From Oasisia sp. SBJ-2009 (taxonomy: Eukaryota > Annelida > Polychaeta > Sabellida > Siboglinidae): a stretch of 64,000 bases of DNA. Position numbers and translations under genes: made by a program. Below, one piece after another: positions 13,270-24,374 of this stretch. The stretch spans positions 55,344,941-55,408,940 of the forward strand of contig OZ024854.1 of the NCBI GenBank assembly GCA_964017155.1. The letters run 5' to 3'. Position 1 is the first letter of the stretch. Every line of letters begins with the position of its first letter. The notes under the pieces are model-generated. The model did not search any database, was not told the DNA's origin, and saw only the letters and a list, made by a program, of their open reading frames with translations.

Positions 13270-13830
13270 GCAGTAGCCATTGGAGAAGATTACTGTGCGA
13301 CGGTTCTTGTGATGTATGTATTCAGTGGAGAAGACTGCACCTGTGGCTTCAAATGGATGGGGAAGTGGGGCCCCTGAACTAGCTGGTTTCATAAAGAGTA
13401 CATGCACCGCGGTGAAGACTAGATCCTCAAGTCTCACGTGCTGAAGCAGTTGGAATAGTTCAACTGCCTGATGTACGGTTAGAACCGTGAGTCTTCGATG
13501 GACTGGCTCCGTGCCAAACTCTTGCACAAGATTGTGGGTGAGGACGAGAAACTCATTTCCATATCTAAGATCGACCAGGCTCGCCTTCCTCACTGCCACT
13601 CTGTTTTGAAGCCACACCTCCAGCGGGTGAACCACCGCGTAGCCTTATATAAGCGTGCTGACGAATCCTTCCCGGAAAAACCAACACCCTACCATGATGG
13701 GCAAGGGTAGATAAGGACTAAGGTTGGACTGTTGGAACCGGTGTGGTCCTGCGTTACCAAACTCACTGATTGATCTGGACACTGGTGATCGTGAAGAGGA
13801 AGAAGAGGAGGATGAAAACGAGGAAGGCTG
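13270..13830 (+). pseudogene. C-terminal piece of the same gene family
   Basis: Several + frames add up to one homologous protein tail: EDYCATVLVMYVFSGEDCTC with FKWMGKWGPL at ~13290-13375, then HKIVGEDEKL and ARLPHCHSVLKPHLQRVNHR with PEKPTPYHDGQG at 13520-13708, then GPALPNSLIDLDTGD and an acidic E/D run ending in TGA at 13829-13831. The order (G-x-D-x-T-x-x-F-x-x-x-G-K, then L-P-P-C-x-x-x-L-x-x-H-I-R-R-V-N, then L-E-P-V-W-x-x-G-P-x-L-P) matches the end of the recalled invertebrate multi-copy family. Frameshifts near 13400, 13500 and 13745 make it a pseudogene. Confidence 0.5.
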
Positions 13831-14399
13831 AGTTTGACTTTTTTTTGATGATTTCATTGAAATTGAATGATGATATAACACTTATCGTATAAAGCCCATG
13901 AGAGGTTGAGATGCGGCACCTAAAAAAGATCATTCTGGCTTAGTATTTACATGGAGCAGTAAATGAGTAAGTAAATGAACTTAGTAGAATTTATTTATTC
14001 ACAATACCTTGAATTGATGCCCATATTAACCTTTGGTCGCACAAACAATACGATATTATCAATAGATGCCATCATAAAAATCCTCTCAAATTAGGGCCTA
14101 ATTGCAATATTGGCTGCGATACAGCGAACAAATCGCATTTTCGGTAATGCTAGCACTTTAGAATTTGCATAGCATGCCAGGGACACATGAAGTTATTTCA
14201 GAAATGGTCATTCGATGATTGTTAACCCAGAAAACATGGGTCTGGACACTTTATTTGTGCTGTTATGGGCAATATTGGCCGGAATGTGGTGAAAGTAGAT
14301 GTCTCAATAATGTCGGCACCGATTTGCATATTAAACTGTAATAGACACATGTAATCATGTCAAAATTAATTGTATTATGGTCACTTACCCTCACATTGA

Positions 14400-17145
14400 T
14401 ATGCAGGCAATGTTGTAGCTCTGGCATAGCAATACATCAGGGAGGTCGACGCACCTGCAATGCAGAGCTGTAAGCCACTGCCTTTTGGTACAGGTTCTTG
14501 ACAGAATCGAAGGCAAAGGGAGGAAACCCTAACCAGAAAACCTCTGTGGTAGCATCAAGGGCGGTTGAAGTATGGAACTCCCAACAAATTTCGACTACCC
14601 ACTGCAGGGACAAATAGTTTGCGCCTGTCTTGCATGTTCTTGTCGGTGTGATACCTCTATTTGCTCCCCGAGAGAGCGCCGCTAGTAACTTGCAAAAGCC
14701 GGCGGCTCTTCAACACTTTTTGCTGACAGCTTACATGAAATGTACAACTGCACGACAAACCATAACGGATCGGCCATCGCCCGGATTACCAAGGACCGCG
14801 CTGCTCGACCCCATCTTCCGTCGACAATAGAAAATCAGCTAGGAAGAAGAAGAAGAAGAAGAAGAAGAAGACAACTACTGACAATTCCCCAATGGAACAT
14901 CAGGACTCTTATTGACCGAGAAGTAGCTGACCGACCAGACATACGTACGGCGCTAGTAGCAATGGAACTTGTCAAATACAATATTGACATCGCCGCCCTA
15001 CGTGAAACAAGGTTCTCAGGGTCTGGTAGTCTCAACGACTTGGATTACTCTTTCTCCTGGAGTGGCAAACCCGAAGGAGAAAGAAAGGAGGCCGGAATGG
15101 GCTTTGTTATCAAAAAGGATATCGTCACAAATCTGACAGAAATGCCACAGCCAGTAGATGACATAATCATGACGATGAGACTACCAATGAGCAAGGACAA
15201 TGTTGCTGCCAGTGTGCAGAGTGGTATCCCTCGTGCACATAAGCTGCTGCTGATAGTAGACTTCAATACGAGGAAGAGACAATGCCAAGTGGCACTTGGT
15301 CATGGGCAAACATGGGATTGGAAACGTAACTCCAATGGCGACTTTCTACTGGCTTTATGATCTGAATTAGAACTGATAGTGAAGAACACCATGTTCATGC
15401 AAAAGGATGAACGCAAGACCACCTGGATGCACCCTCGTTCCAGACATTGCATATAATCAACTTAATCATCACGAGGTGTCGGGATAAGATGGATATCCAC
15501 AGTACCCGAGCCATGCGTGAAGTTAACTGCTGGACCGGTCACCAGATGCTGAGATCAAAGTCCCTTTCAAAATACGACAACATCACAACAGCCAAGGGGC
15601 AAGTAAGCCGACCAAGCTCAACATAGCAAAACTAGGTACCATCAGCCATAGGGAGAATTTCAGCACGAGATGGACAGTGCTCTCGCCGAGGAGAAGGAAA
15701 GCTCAACAAAAGACGAGAAATGGGCAGCTCTGCAGCAGATGGTATACAACACAGTCAATACATATCTTGGCAAGCCACACATAAAACATCGGGACTGGTT
15801 CGACCCAGAGAGTGTTGCAAACCAGGAGCACTAGATCCACCACTGCAGCATGCAAAGATGACTGCTACAAAAAAATGCACCTGGCCACTGAAGTCAGACT
15901 GGTGGGAAAGGAAGGCAGTGGAGTTGTAAAGAGCGGCTAACAGAATTAACATGAAGGGCTTCTACAATGGACTGAAAGAAGTGTGGGGACCCAAGAAGAA
16001 GGGACCAGTTCACCTGATATCAACAGCTGGAATGGAGACTTCCCCTGACAGCAATATAGTTGTGGCAAGATGGAGTGAACACTTCCAGTTCTTATTCAAC
16101 ATCCCTGGCGGCATAGACCACGAAGCTCTAGACAACATTACCAAGACATGCTTCGATGAGATCCCAACCATGGATGATATGGCTAGAGCAATCGCCGGCC
16201 TGCAAGATGGAAAAGCACCTGGGGGAGATGGCCTCCTGTTGAAGTATGGAAGCAAGTGGATACAATCTGTTCAACAGACTGCACCAACTAGTCATCAATG
16301 CCTGGGAGGTGGGTTCTGTACCACAAGCATGGAAGGATGCCAGCATTGTAACAATCTACAATAATGGTGATCGAACTGATTGTCGGAACAATAGAGGAAT
16401 CTCTCTTCTTTCCATAGCAGGCAAGATCTTCCTCAACAGATAACCTACCCAAATAACACCAGAGGTAGTTCCGAAGACACTATGTGGATTCAGACGTAAC
16501 CGGAGCACCGTGAATGTGAAATGTTGCCTCCGACAGCTACAAGGAAAGTGCATTGAGCAGGATCGACCAATGTACATGACATTTGTCGAATTCAGCAAGA
16601 CGTTCAATACATTTGGGATTACCGAACAATAGCAGCTACTGTGGAAGTATGGATGTCCAGAAAAGTTCACAACTATGATCGAGGCTCTACATATCGGAAT
16701 GGTAGCGAATGTTGGTGTTGGAGGCGAAGTCTCCAGATCGTTCAGTGTTACAAATGGGGTCAAGCAAGATTGTGTACTAGCTCCCACGCTCCTCTCCACC
16801 GTACTATTATAAATGCTCGATGAGGGTTTCCGAGACATGGGGGGATGGCGTCTACATACAGTCCAAACAGAGCGCTGACTTAGTCCGTCTTGTACACGTC
16901 AGAGCGAAGACCAAGACAACTCGGATACTGATGAGAGAGCTGCTATTCGCATTGCACTGATTGCACACTGTAGAAAATAGTGGATGCTTTCTCCGATGCG
17001 TCAAAGACGTTCAGCCTGAAAATTAAGACCGAGGTGCTGTACCAACCCGACTCTACAAGAAACCGAGAGGAGGATATCATGGTTGATGGAATCAAGCTGA
17101 ACTGTGTTCTGGAATTCATCTACCTCGGAAGCACTATATCAGGAA
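14400..17145 (+). pseudogene. RTE-like non-LTR retrotransposon, copy 1 (broken)
   Basis: The 5' region 14400-14840 precedes an (AAG)n run at 14844-14870. 14870-15270 encodes the start of an APE-type endonuclease (IPQWNIRTLID, ALRETRFSGSGS, EAGMGFVIKKDI). 15955-16440 encodes the RT N-terminal region (VARWSEHFQFLFN, DGKAPGGDGLL, VPQAWKDASIVTIYNNGDRT, NNRGISLLSIAGKIF). 16490-16830 carries CGFRRNRSTVNV, FVEFSKTFNTFG and VTNGVKQDCVLAPTL. Many stops and deletions separate these. It starts directly at the outer edge of the 10.7-14.4 kb element and is cut at its 3' end by the tandem repeat at 17147. Same family as 18915-20292, 23395-23520 and 57220-58860. Confidence 0.75.
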
Positions 17146-17146
17146 A

Positions 17147-17540
17147 GGTACGGTAGTACCCTTCCTAATATGAATGGAATTGAGTTTCCTAAACACTAAG
17201 GTGATACGAATTGATCCAGCTATTGGGAATAGCTACAGGCATGTGCTATGCCATTTTGGAAAGCCCAGTGTAAGCCTAGAATACGCTAAATCGTCGATAT
17301 TTGATTTTCGTCCCTCAACTCGAGTAATGTTAATCAGGAATGGTACGGCAGTACCCTTCCTAATACGATTGGCTAAGAGTTTCCTAAACACTAAGGTGAT
17401 ACGAATTGATCCAGCGATTGGGAATAGCTACAGACATGTGCTATGCCACTTTGGAAAGCCCAGAGCAAGCCTCGAATACGCAAAATCGTCGATTTTTTAT
17501 TTTCGTCCCTCAACTCGAGTTTTCGATGTTTCAAACTTTC
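17147..17540 (+). repeat. ~193-bp tandem duplication
   Basis: Two units (from 17147 and 17340) share ggtacggtagtacccttcct, gagtttcctaaacactaagg, gtgatacgaattgatccag and ttttcgtccctcaactcgag. A third, partial unit with the same 3' words lies at 17722-17820. The frames through them are shared by descent, not evidence of coding. Confidence 0.8.
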
Positions 17541-17885
17541 GACTTTCGCTGTGTTCAAACGTTAGCGACAGCAGCGCCAGGTTATCGTGGTGGCGTTTAT
17601 GTAATTAATGTCACTTAATCGAGAAAACTCCGTAGTGTGGCGCCACCATTTTCTATCATGCTTTATAATGTAAATTATTTATCTGGGTGTTTGCTTCCAT
17701 TGCAATCCTTTGTTCAAGCTAAAGGTTTTTTGGAAAGCACAGAGAAAGCCAAGAATACGCAAAATCGTCGATTTTTGATTTTCGTCCCTCAACTCGAGTT
17801 TTCGCTGTTTCAAACTTTCGAAGCTCATCCGCCTCCGCGTGGCGCAGAGCGGTAATAGTTGCCAATGGTCACGACGCCGCAACTA
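17541..17885 (+). repeat. Third partial unit and SINE-like words
   Basis: 17722-17820 repeats the end of the upstream unit (aatcgtcgatttttgatttt, cgtccctcaactcgag). At 17838-17860 gtggcgcagagcggtaatag resembles a tRNA A-box region of a SINE; support is weak. Confidence 0.4.
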
Positions 17886-18914
17886 GACAGGAGGTGAGCA
17901 CATATTTGCCTTGTGCAATATGTATGTGTCATGGGTGACAATACAAATACGTAATTAAATAAGGTAGGTAACATAGCCTTATTATGCTTGAACATTAATA
18001 TGCAACACATATATTTGTTTATCTGATAGATATTCATTATCTGCAATGTTGAAAATAAAGGCTCTGTGTGGTCAAAAAATCCTACATGACTAATTATGCG
18101 CACAATTGTTTTTTGCAATATATATGTTTTATCTAGATATACATTCGGGGCCCTTCCCCAAATAGTATTACAGAAAGTTAGATACGGATAGATAAGCATA
18201 TAATATAGATTTAGCAATAATCGTTTTTCTAGTTTGTTCTTCACCTTTTTCATACTGCCAATATTCTTAGATATTATACTACATAGATATTTAATGTGAG
18301 CACTCCAGTTCAATGTGTTATTTATAATTAAACCCAAATTTGTTATCTTGTTTACAGTGTCAATTTTTATGTCGTCTATATAAATGTTATTTGCTCTCTC
18401 TCTCTTATACTTTTCGTATTACTGAAGGTCATTGTATGAGTTTTTTTTATTTAGAGCCATATGCACAGTCTTTTTATCTCAGAGTTCATAGCAATTTCCA
18501 TTTCATGTATATTATTACCTTGTATAAAGATACTTGTGTCATCAGCAAACATAATTGTAAGCATTTTATCAGATAAAGTAGTTAGATCATTTATATAAAT
18601 AAGAAAGAGTAAAGGTCCCAAAATTGAACCTTCTGGCACTCCACATGTTATGTTGCTAAGGGTGGATGTTGTTCCTTTTAATTTTACTCGTTGTTGTCTA
18701 TTACTTAAGTAATTTTGTATCCACTGAAGAATGTTTCCTCTAATTCCATAATGAGCTAATTTTCCCAATAAAATTATATGATTAACAGTGTCAAACGCTT
18801 TCGCAAAATCAAGAAATACACCAATTACATGTTCTTTGTTATCAGTTGCCTTACAAATATTATCAATTAGCACTGAAATAGCCATTTCAGTGGAATAACC
18901 TTTCCTCTTTCCTA

Positions 18915-20292
18915 GAGGAATCTCTCTTCTTTCCATAGCGGGCAAGATCTTCGCGAGGATCCTCCTCAACAGACTATCTACCCACATAACACCAGAGGTA
19001 GTTCCGGAGACACAATGTGGCTTCAGAGGTAACCGGAGCATCGTGGATATGATATTTTGTCTCCGACAACTACAAGAAAAATGCATTGAACAGGACCGAC
19101 CACTGTACATGGTATTTGTCGACTTCAGCAAGGCGTTCGATACAGTTGGGAGGACTGGGCTATGGCAGCTACTGAGGAAGTATGGCTGCCCAGAGAAGTT
19201 CACAACAATGATCGAGGCACTACATACTAGAATGATGGCGAATGTTAGTGTTGGAGGAGAAGTCTCAGAATCGTTCAGTGTCACAAATGGGGTCAAGCAA
19301 GGTTGTGTACTGGCCCCCACGCTCTTCTCCATCTTCCTATCAGCAATGCTCGACGAGGCTTTCCGAGACATGGGGATGGAGTCTACATACAGTCCAGACA
19401 GAACGCTGACCTATTCAACGTCGCACACTTCAGAGCAAAGACCAAGACTACTCGGATACTGATGAGAGAGCTGCTATTCGCAGATGACAGTGCACTGGTT
19501 GCACACTCTGCTGAAAAGATGCAGAAAATAGTGGATGCTTTCTCCGATGCGTCAAAGAAGTTCGGCCTGAAGATTAACATCAAGAAGACCGAGGTGCTGT
19601 AACAATCCAACTCTACAAGAACCCGAGAGGAGGATATCATGGTTGATGGAAACAAGCTGAACTCTGTTCTAGAATTCACCTACCTCGGAAGCACTATATC
19701 AAGTGATGGATGCATTGACGATGAAATACAGAGGAGGGTGGCCAAGGCTAGTGCATCTTTCGGCCGACTACGCCAGAGACTCTGGAACAACCACCATGTG
19801 TCCATGCGGGTTAAAGGCAAGATATCCCGTGCAATCGTGCTGTCCACCCTCCTATACGGAGCTGAGGCCTGGACAGTGTACAGACGACAGGTGAAAAAGC
19901 TGCATGCCTTCATGATGCGACATCTGCGTTCGATCATGAGGATAACCTGGATGGACAAAGTGACAAACAAGGAAATACTAGAACGAACAGGGCTGCCATC
20001 TATGGAAGATCTTCTGATCAGAAAGAATCTCCGGTGGACTGGACACCTTATGAGGATGTCACCAGACAAGCTACCGAAGCAGGTTCTCTACTCGCAACTG
20101 TCTTCTGGTCAGAGAAAGAGAGGGCGCCCTCGTCTCCGGTTCAAAGATACCATCAAGAGAAACCTGAAGATGAGAGACATAAAGATCGACTCATGGACAT
20201 CACTCTCACAGCAGAGAGACAAATGGAGAGCAACAGTCAAGTGATGGAAGCAGTCTTTGTCGCTTCGCGACCGACAGCATGATGATGATGAA
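18915..20292 (+). mobile_element. RTE-like LINE, copy 2, 5'-truncated, nested
   Basis: Starts in the middle of the RT at agaggaatctctcttctttc (same as 16396 in copy 1) and ends in a short GAT repeat at ~20280-20290, typical for RTE-like 3' ends. It splits the RT gene of the minus-strand LINE between LQFGF and RKGYST. The host junction has a short CTTTCCT duplication; no clear long target duplication was seen. Confidence 0.85.
18925..20244 (+). pseudogene. RTE-like reverse transcriptase, C-terminal two thirds
   Basis: RT words in order: CGFRGNRSIVDMIFCLRQLQ (~19018-19077), MVFVDFSKAFDTVGR (~19109-19153), VTNGVKQGCVLAPTLFSIFL (19280-19339), a frameshift near 19375, LLFADDSALVAHS with catalytic FADD at 19477-19488, FTYLGSTISSDG (~19675-19710), RWTGHLMRMSPDKLPKQVL (~20031-20087) and RGRPRLRFKDT (~20122-20154), ending at TGA 20242-20244. 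Apart from the frameshift and a stop at 19600 it is well kept. Endonuclease absent through 5' truncation. Confidence 0.85.
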
Positions 20293-20678
20293 AACCAAAT
20301 TGGAGATTAGACAAGATTTTATGTTCAGTTATATAATTCATTAATCTAGTATACATTAATCTTTCAAAAACTTTTGAAAACACAGGCAAAGTAGAAATCG
20401 GCTTGTAGTTGCCAATTGATGTCGTATCACCAGCTTTAAAAACTGGAATTACTTCAGCTATTTTTAGTTGATCTGGAACACATCCTTGATCAAATGATAA
20501 ATTTACAATGTAACATAGTGGGTCAAGTAAGTTGGAGAAGACCTGCTTTAGAATGAAAGGTGTTATTCCATCCCATCCAGGACTAGAATTTTTTTAATTA
20601 CTAATGATTCCTCTTATCTCATCTGGTGTGGCTGGCAGTAGAAACATTGAATTTCTATACACTCCTTTAAGATATTGA

Positions 20679-22180
20679 TTAGGACTCCCTTGTATCAGCC
20701 AACTGTGGACCTATATTCGTAAAATATTCATTAAATGTATTTGCTATGTGTTGCTTGTTTTTTGTTAATTTATCTTCAATTAGTAACTGGTCTATAGTTG
20801 TAACTACTTCTTTCTTTCCAATAATACCCTTTAATGTTTTCCATGTGTGTTTTAAGGTACCCTTATGCTTATGAAGCACGTACTGGTGGTATGCTTTTTC
20901 TGCTACGTTGATAAGGTAATTTAGTTTATTTCTATATCGTTTGTAATTAATTTCATTGTATACCGTTGGTTTATTTAAGTAATACTTATACAATTTGTTT
21001 TTGGTCTTAATGGAATGTCTAAATCCCATAGTAATCCCTGGTTTATGCTTTTTTGTCCTGATAGTTTTTTCTAATAAGTGGAAATGATTTATTGTATACA
21101 AATAAAATGTCATTAAGGAACTTAGAATAACTTTCTTGGGGATTTATGGAGACATAAATTTCATCCCATGTTATCTGATCAATACTTTCTTTGAATATAG
21201 TAGTAGCTTGTTCATTATATATTCTAGTCTCTATTTCTGTGTCTACCTTCGTGTCATTAATTTGTTTAGTAAGTAAAAATATTGGTAAATGGTCGGAAAT
21301 ATCTGTATAAATAATTCCATGTGACTGATAATTTGTACCAAGTATATCATTGCTATATATATATATTGTCTATTACTGTAGCCGTAGTGGTCGTTATCCT
21401 AGTAGGTTTATTGATAAGGGGTATAAACGAATGTTGAAACATTGCATCTATGTAGTCTTGTGTTTCTGTGTGGCTACCGTAATTGGTTAAATTGATGTTG
21501 AAATCGCCCATTATATAACACTGCTTATTTTCAACCTTACGGTAATCTATGATATTCATAACATGCTCAGTGAATGTGGTAATATTTGTGCTAGGTGGCC
21601 GATAGACAATACCAACAATTATCTTCTTATTATGTGTCATAGTCCTAGTGTTCACTTCAATAAACACACATTCCAGATATTCAGTAATGATACTCATTTC
21701 TGATAATACAGTAGGCCCTATACTCAAGTGAAATATGGACATATAATGATACACCCCCTCCTTTCGTAGAAGGCCTAGTAACATGAATACTTGTATACTC
21801 CGGTATTTCATATAAGTCAACATTATCGCTGTGTAACCAGGTTTCGCTTAAGCCATTAATTGTGAATTTGTTATCCATCAGCGATCAGAAATCACACAGT
21901 TTGCCAATATTCTTCGGTAAGCTTCTAATGTTTAAATGCATGAGTGAGAATTCGTTCTCACTGAGATTATTTCTTTTTATAATTTCATTAATGTCATCCT
22001 CAAGATAATAATTAGTATTTGAAAAGTTAAATAAATTACAGTCTGGGTCTATGTTCCGCATCGCAGCATTACAATTTTCGTAATCACGTACATCGCCTGC
22101 ATATGTCATGGTCGTTTCAAGTAACTGGCTCATGATACTTACATGTTTCATATACATACAAGCGAATACGGTACACAATG
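20679..22180 (-). pseudogene. LINE ORF2, endonuclease half
   Basis: APE-type endonuclease signatures in order on the minus strand: SLMHLNIRSLPKNIGKL (~21945-21895); NGLSETWLHSDN (~21860-21825), the E of which is a metal ligand in this family; GIVYRPPSTN (~21625-21590); IMGDFNINL (~21515-21490); NKPTRIT (~21410). The final S-D-H block falls in the decayed 21350-21113 stretch (DHLPIF-like words near 21290). 21113-20679 encodes the basic linker between endonuclease and RT. The endonuclease would nick the target to prime copying. Frameshifts occur near 21885 and 21800. Confidence 0.8.
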
Positions 22181-22274
22181 ATGCTCATACAATTACACAT
22201 CACATTGCCAAGTGGTTTAATAACATATAATGATGTACTGTAGTTGTTAAGTTTAGGTGATTTTGCTAGAAAAA

Positions 22275-23190
22275 TCAAACTAATAATGAAAAAATAAAAC
22301 TCAGCAGTCCTGAAGCTGGTGTTTTCGCTTTTTTCCCCCTGCATAGGTAGAGAAGTCTCGCTCTTTTCTGTGTGAGATCTTCAGAGATGAAGACAGTCGG
22401 CTGTTTGCCGCGAAGGTGCTTCCTGGCTTTCATAAATGTGGTTTTTGATTCGTGGTCTTTAAATTGTATAATAACTTGTCGGGAATGCTGTCTGTTTGTG
22501 ATGGATGTTCTCGGCCCAATTATGTGAGCCCTGTTGACGTTATTGAGTGTGAGAGGCACGTCCATGTCGGTAAATAGGTCTGTAAGAATGGTCTCCAGCT
22601 GTTCACCATCGGTTTTTTCTTTTATTCCGGAGACACGGACAGATGATCGTCGGCTGTTTTGCTCCAGGTTGTCCAGTGACTGTTCAACCTGGTCGATGCG
22701 GGTGTCAAGGGTTTTATGTTTTCAAGTTGGTCGATCCGTAGATCTTTTTCTTTCAGGTTTTTTTCTAGGATTTTCAATCTGTCATTGATATTGTTTATGA
22801 CGTGGCGACAAACAGTGATGGCCGAGCTGAGAGAGATGGGGCTGACGTGGGGAGAAGCTCAGGCCTCAGACAAGGACAGGACCTTGTGGCGGAAGATTGT
22901 TGTGGCCTTATGTCCCACTGGGGACGAAGAGGATTAAGTAAGTAAGTAAGTATTGATATTGTTTGCCACAATATCGGCTATCTTGCCCGCCAGAGTTGCA
23001 ATGACATCATCGTCCTCAAGTGCTCGTTTCACGCACTGCAATAGCTCGTCGTCAGCAGTTAACTTCTTTCGGCCGGACGGCATCGCTGATGTTACGCAAT
23101 AGTCCACTCGTGCTATGTTATTGACGCAGACTTCACGCACCGTTGGAGCGGACTTTGGAGCAGACTTCACGCGCCGGTGACTTCGCTAGA
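22275..23190 (-). pseudogene. LINE ORF1 (coiled coil + RRM), one insertion
   Basis: The N-terminal part 23170-22965 has DDELLQCVKRALEDDDVIAT and ends in VANNIN. After the 155-bp inserted LINE tail, the frame resumes with a heptad-rich coiled coil and RRSSVRVSGI, followed at 22565-22310 by NRAHIIGPR, VIIQFKDHESKTTFMKARKH and FISEDLTQKRA. These are the RRM and C-terminal words of L1/CR1-type ORF1 proteins, which bind the element's RNA. The insertion and a frameshift inactivate it. Confidence 0.75.
22797..22951 (+). mobile_element. 155-bp 5'-truncated LINE tail with perfect 13-bp TSD
   Basis: The + strand encodes the last ~42 residues of a different LINE (AELREMGLTWGEAQ, then LWRKIVVALCPTGDEED and TAA), followed by a TAAG repeat tail (four units). 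Both sides carry the same 13 bases, attgatattgttt, at 22784-22796 and 22952-22964. That is a textbook target-primed insertion into the ORF1 of the minus-strand LINE. Confidence 0.9.
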
Positions 23191-23394
23191 GCGATAATGC
23201 GGTCGTTTGTAGTTTATCGCTTATTTTAGGGGCTACTAACGTATCAATTCAGGTCTCAGTCAGGAGATACCATCTGCGAGATTCTAATTAGCTCAAATTT
23301 CATCGGCATGGGACTCACCAGTTCACTGATTCTACATGGTCAACAGAAGAAGCGGACCCAAAATGATCTGCCAACGATGTCTAGTCGCGCACGA

Positions 23395-23520
23395 TGTCAC
23401 CAACATAAAGGCCGACTCATGGACATCACTCTCACGCCAGAGAGATAAATGGAGAGCAATAGTCAAATGAATGGCAGCAGTCTTTGTCGCATCGCGACCA
23501 ACAGCATGATGATGATCATG
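23395..23520 (+). mobile_element. RTE-like 3' end only, copy 3
   Basis: Matches the last ~120 bp of copy 2: gccgactcatggacatcact, gagagataaatggagagcaa, gcagtctttgtcgc, then a GATGAT tail near 23508. A severely 5'-truncated insertion. Confidence 0.85.
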
Positions 23521-23534
23521 ACGACCCTCCCCAC

Positions 23535-23640
23535 ATGGGTATGTACACCTTATTTTAAGTTATCTGTAATATTGGCTGATATTTCATAAACAATTGACTT
23601 TTCAATAATGGCGGCACTAATTTGCATAAAAATGATTAGT
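23535..23640. repeat. Dispersed ~100-bp unit (inverted copy)
   Basis: Reversed, it contains tatgcaaattagtgccgcca and gccaatattaca, the same unit seen at 10580-10680, 10745-10825 and (inverted) 14270-14335. Confidence 0.55.
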
Positions 23641-23699
23641 GGAACATTTTGCAGACTTGTTAACTTCGCAATTCGTTTTCGACGTATTTGTTTTCCGAT

Positions 23700-24253
23700 C
23701 TAGGGAAGTAGTATATAAGGATCCTATCGTGGGAAGCCTGCCGCGCCGCGGAGGAATTCGGGGGAATTCCTCCGGAGGAAGGTCAAGGTCACCATGATAA
23801 AAGATAGGAAAAAAGGTCAAAGGTCAAATTTTGACAGTGGAAAATGAGGAACACAATTTCTGGAGCTTTTTGGGGGGAATTCCTCCCATCAAGTGGCGCC
23901 ATCTGGCGGATAGGTCGTGTACTAGTGGCGCCATCAAGGGATATATAATGCACTAGTGGCGCCGCCTGGTGGACAAGTCACGAACTAATACTACACAAAT
24001 TCGTGCGTCTTGTTTTTAAAGTGGCGCCTCCCGGTGGTTGGGTCGTGCATTAGTGTCGCCCCTTACGGACAGTTCACGAACTAGTACTGTTCAAAAATCG
24101 TGTGTCTTATTTTTTAATTACGTCAAACTGGCGTTAGGGGTTATGTAGCGTCCCCTCGCGGATAGGTGACGAATTATAAACTTGGTGAAAGAACAGGTGG
24201 AGTCATCTGCCGGATACGTATTCGGCTAATCGATCACGTGACTTAATATTGTA
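23700..24253. repeat. Z copy 1, left inverted arm
   Basis: Built of internal subrepeats with the words gtggcgcc, gataggtcg/cacgacctatcc and actagt, about four units. It also holds two nuclear-receptor-like sites: AGGTCA AGGTCA (direct, no spacer) at 23780-23791 and AGGTCA a AGGTCA (DR1) at 23814-23826. The ~100 bp around these are absent from the right arm of this copy but a DR1 is kept in copy 2. Confidence 0.8.
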
Positions 24254-24374
24254 CTCTATGACTGCTGTTTTTTTCATTCAACTCGATACAATGTTGCGAT
24301 AAAACGGTGCGCTTATACCAGAAATAGCATTCTTGTAACAATGTTTCGTCGTGCCGCCGTGCAAATTTGTCGAG

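Larger units (their letters stand above)
10690..14400. mobile_element. Element with ~700-bp inverted arms (family unknown)
   Basis: Left arm ~10690-11340 and right arm ~13720-14400 are inverted copies. Matching words include tgcaaattctaaag, tgcgaccaaaggttaatatg, ctctcatgggctt, gatcaccagtgtccag and ggaccacaccggttccaa. Between the arms are two pieces of one + strand gene (11341-11616 and ~13270-13830), a microsatellite (12290-12922) and AT-rich filler. The right arm contains the C-terminal end of that gene; the left arm contains an inverted second copy of the same C-terminal end. The unit therefore could be a long-TIR transposon or an inverted duplication of a gene tail. No target duplication was found. 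Confidence 0.65.
17890..20660 (-). pseudogene. LINE ORF2, reverse transcriptase half
   Basis: RT motifs on the minus strand: SSPGWDGI near 20588; VPDQLKIAEVIPVFKAGDTT near 20490-20430; LSNLQFGF just before the insertion at 20292; RKGYSTEMA resuming at ~18908; GVFLDFAKAFDTVNH near 18830-18790; CGVPEGSILGPLLFLIYIND near 18650-18590; catalytic FADD intact at 18538-18549. The C-terminal part (18337-17890) has LNWSAHIKYL and YLTFCNTIWG. This half would copy LINE RNA into the target. A stop follows IISN near 20595 and a frameshift lies near 18400. Confidence 0.8.
17890..23190 (-). mobile_element. Nearly complete minus-strand LINE with nested insertions
   Basis: Reading from 23190 down: ORF1 (23170-22310), ORF2 endonuclease (22180-21350), linker (21113-20680), RT (20660-18450, split by a 1.4-kb RTE insertion at 18915-20292) and C-terminal tail (18337-17890). 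Without its two insertions the element is about 3.8 kb, a normal size for L2/CR1-like LINEs. Only a few frameshifts break it, so it is younger than the LINE at 3.7-6.0 kb. No poly-A or target duplication could be fixed at its edges. Confidence 0.8.

Noticed and set aside
13249..13635. 128-codon minus frame
   Set aside because: Shadow of the + strand pseudogene tail at 13270-13830, whose motifs are recognisable.
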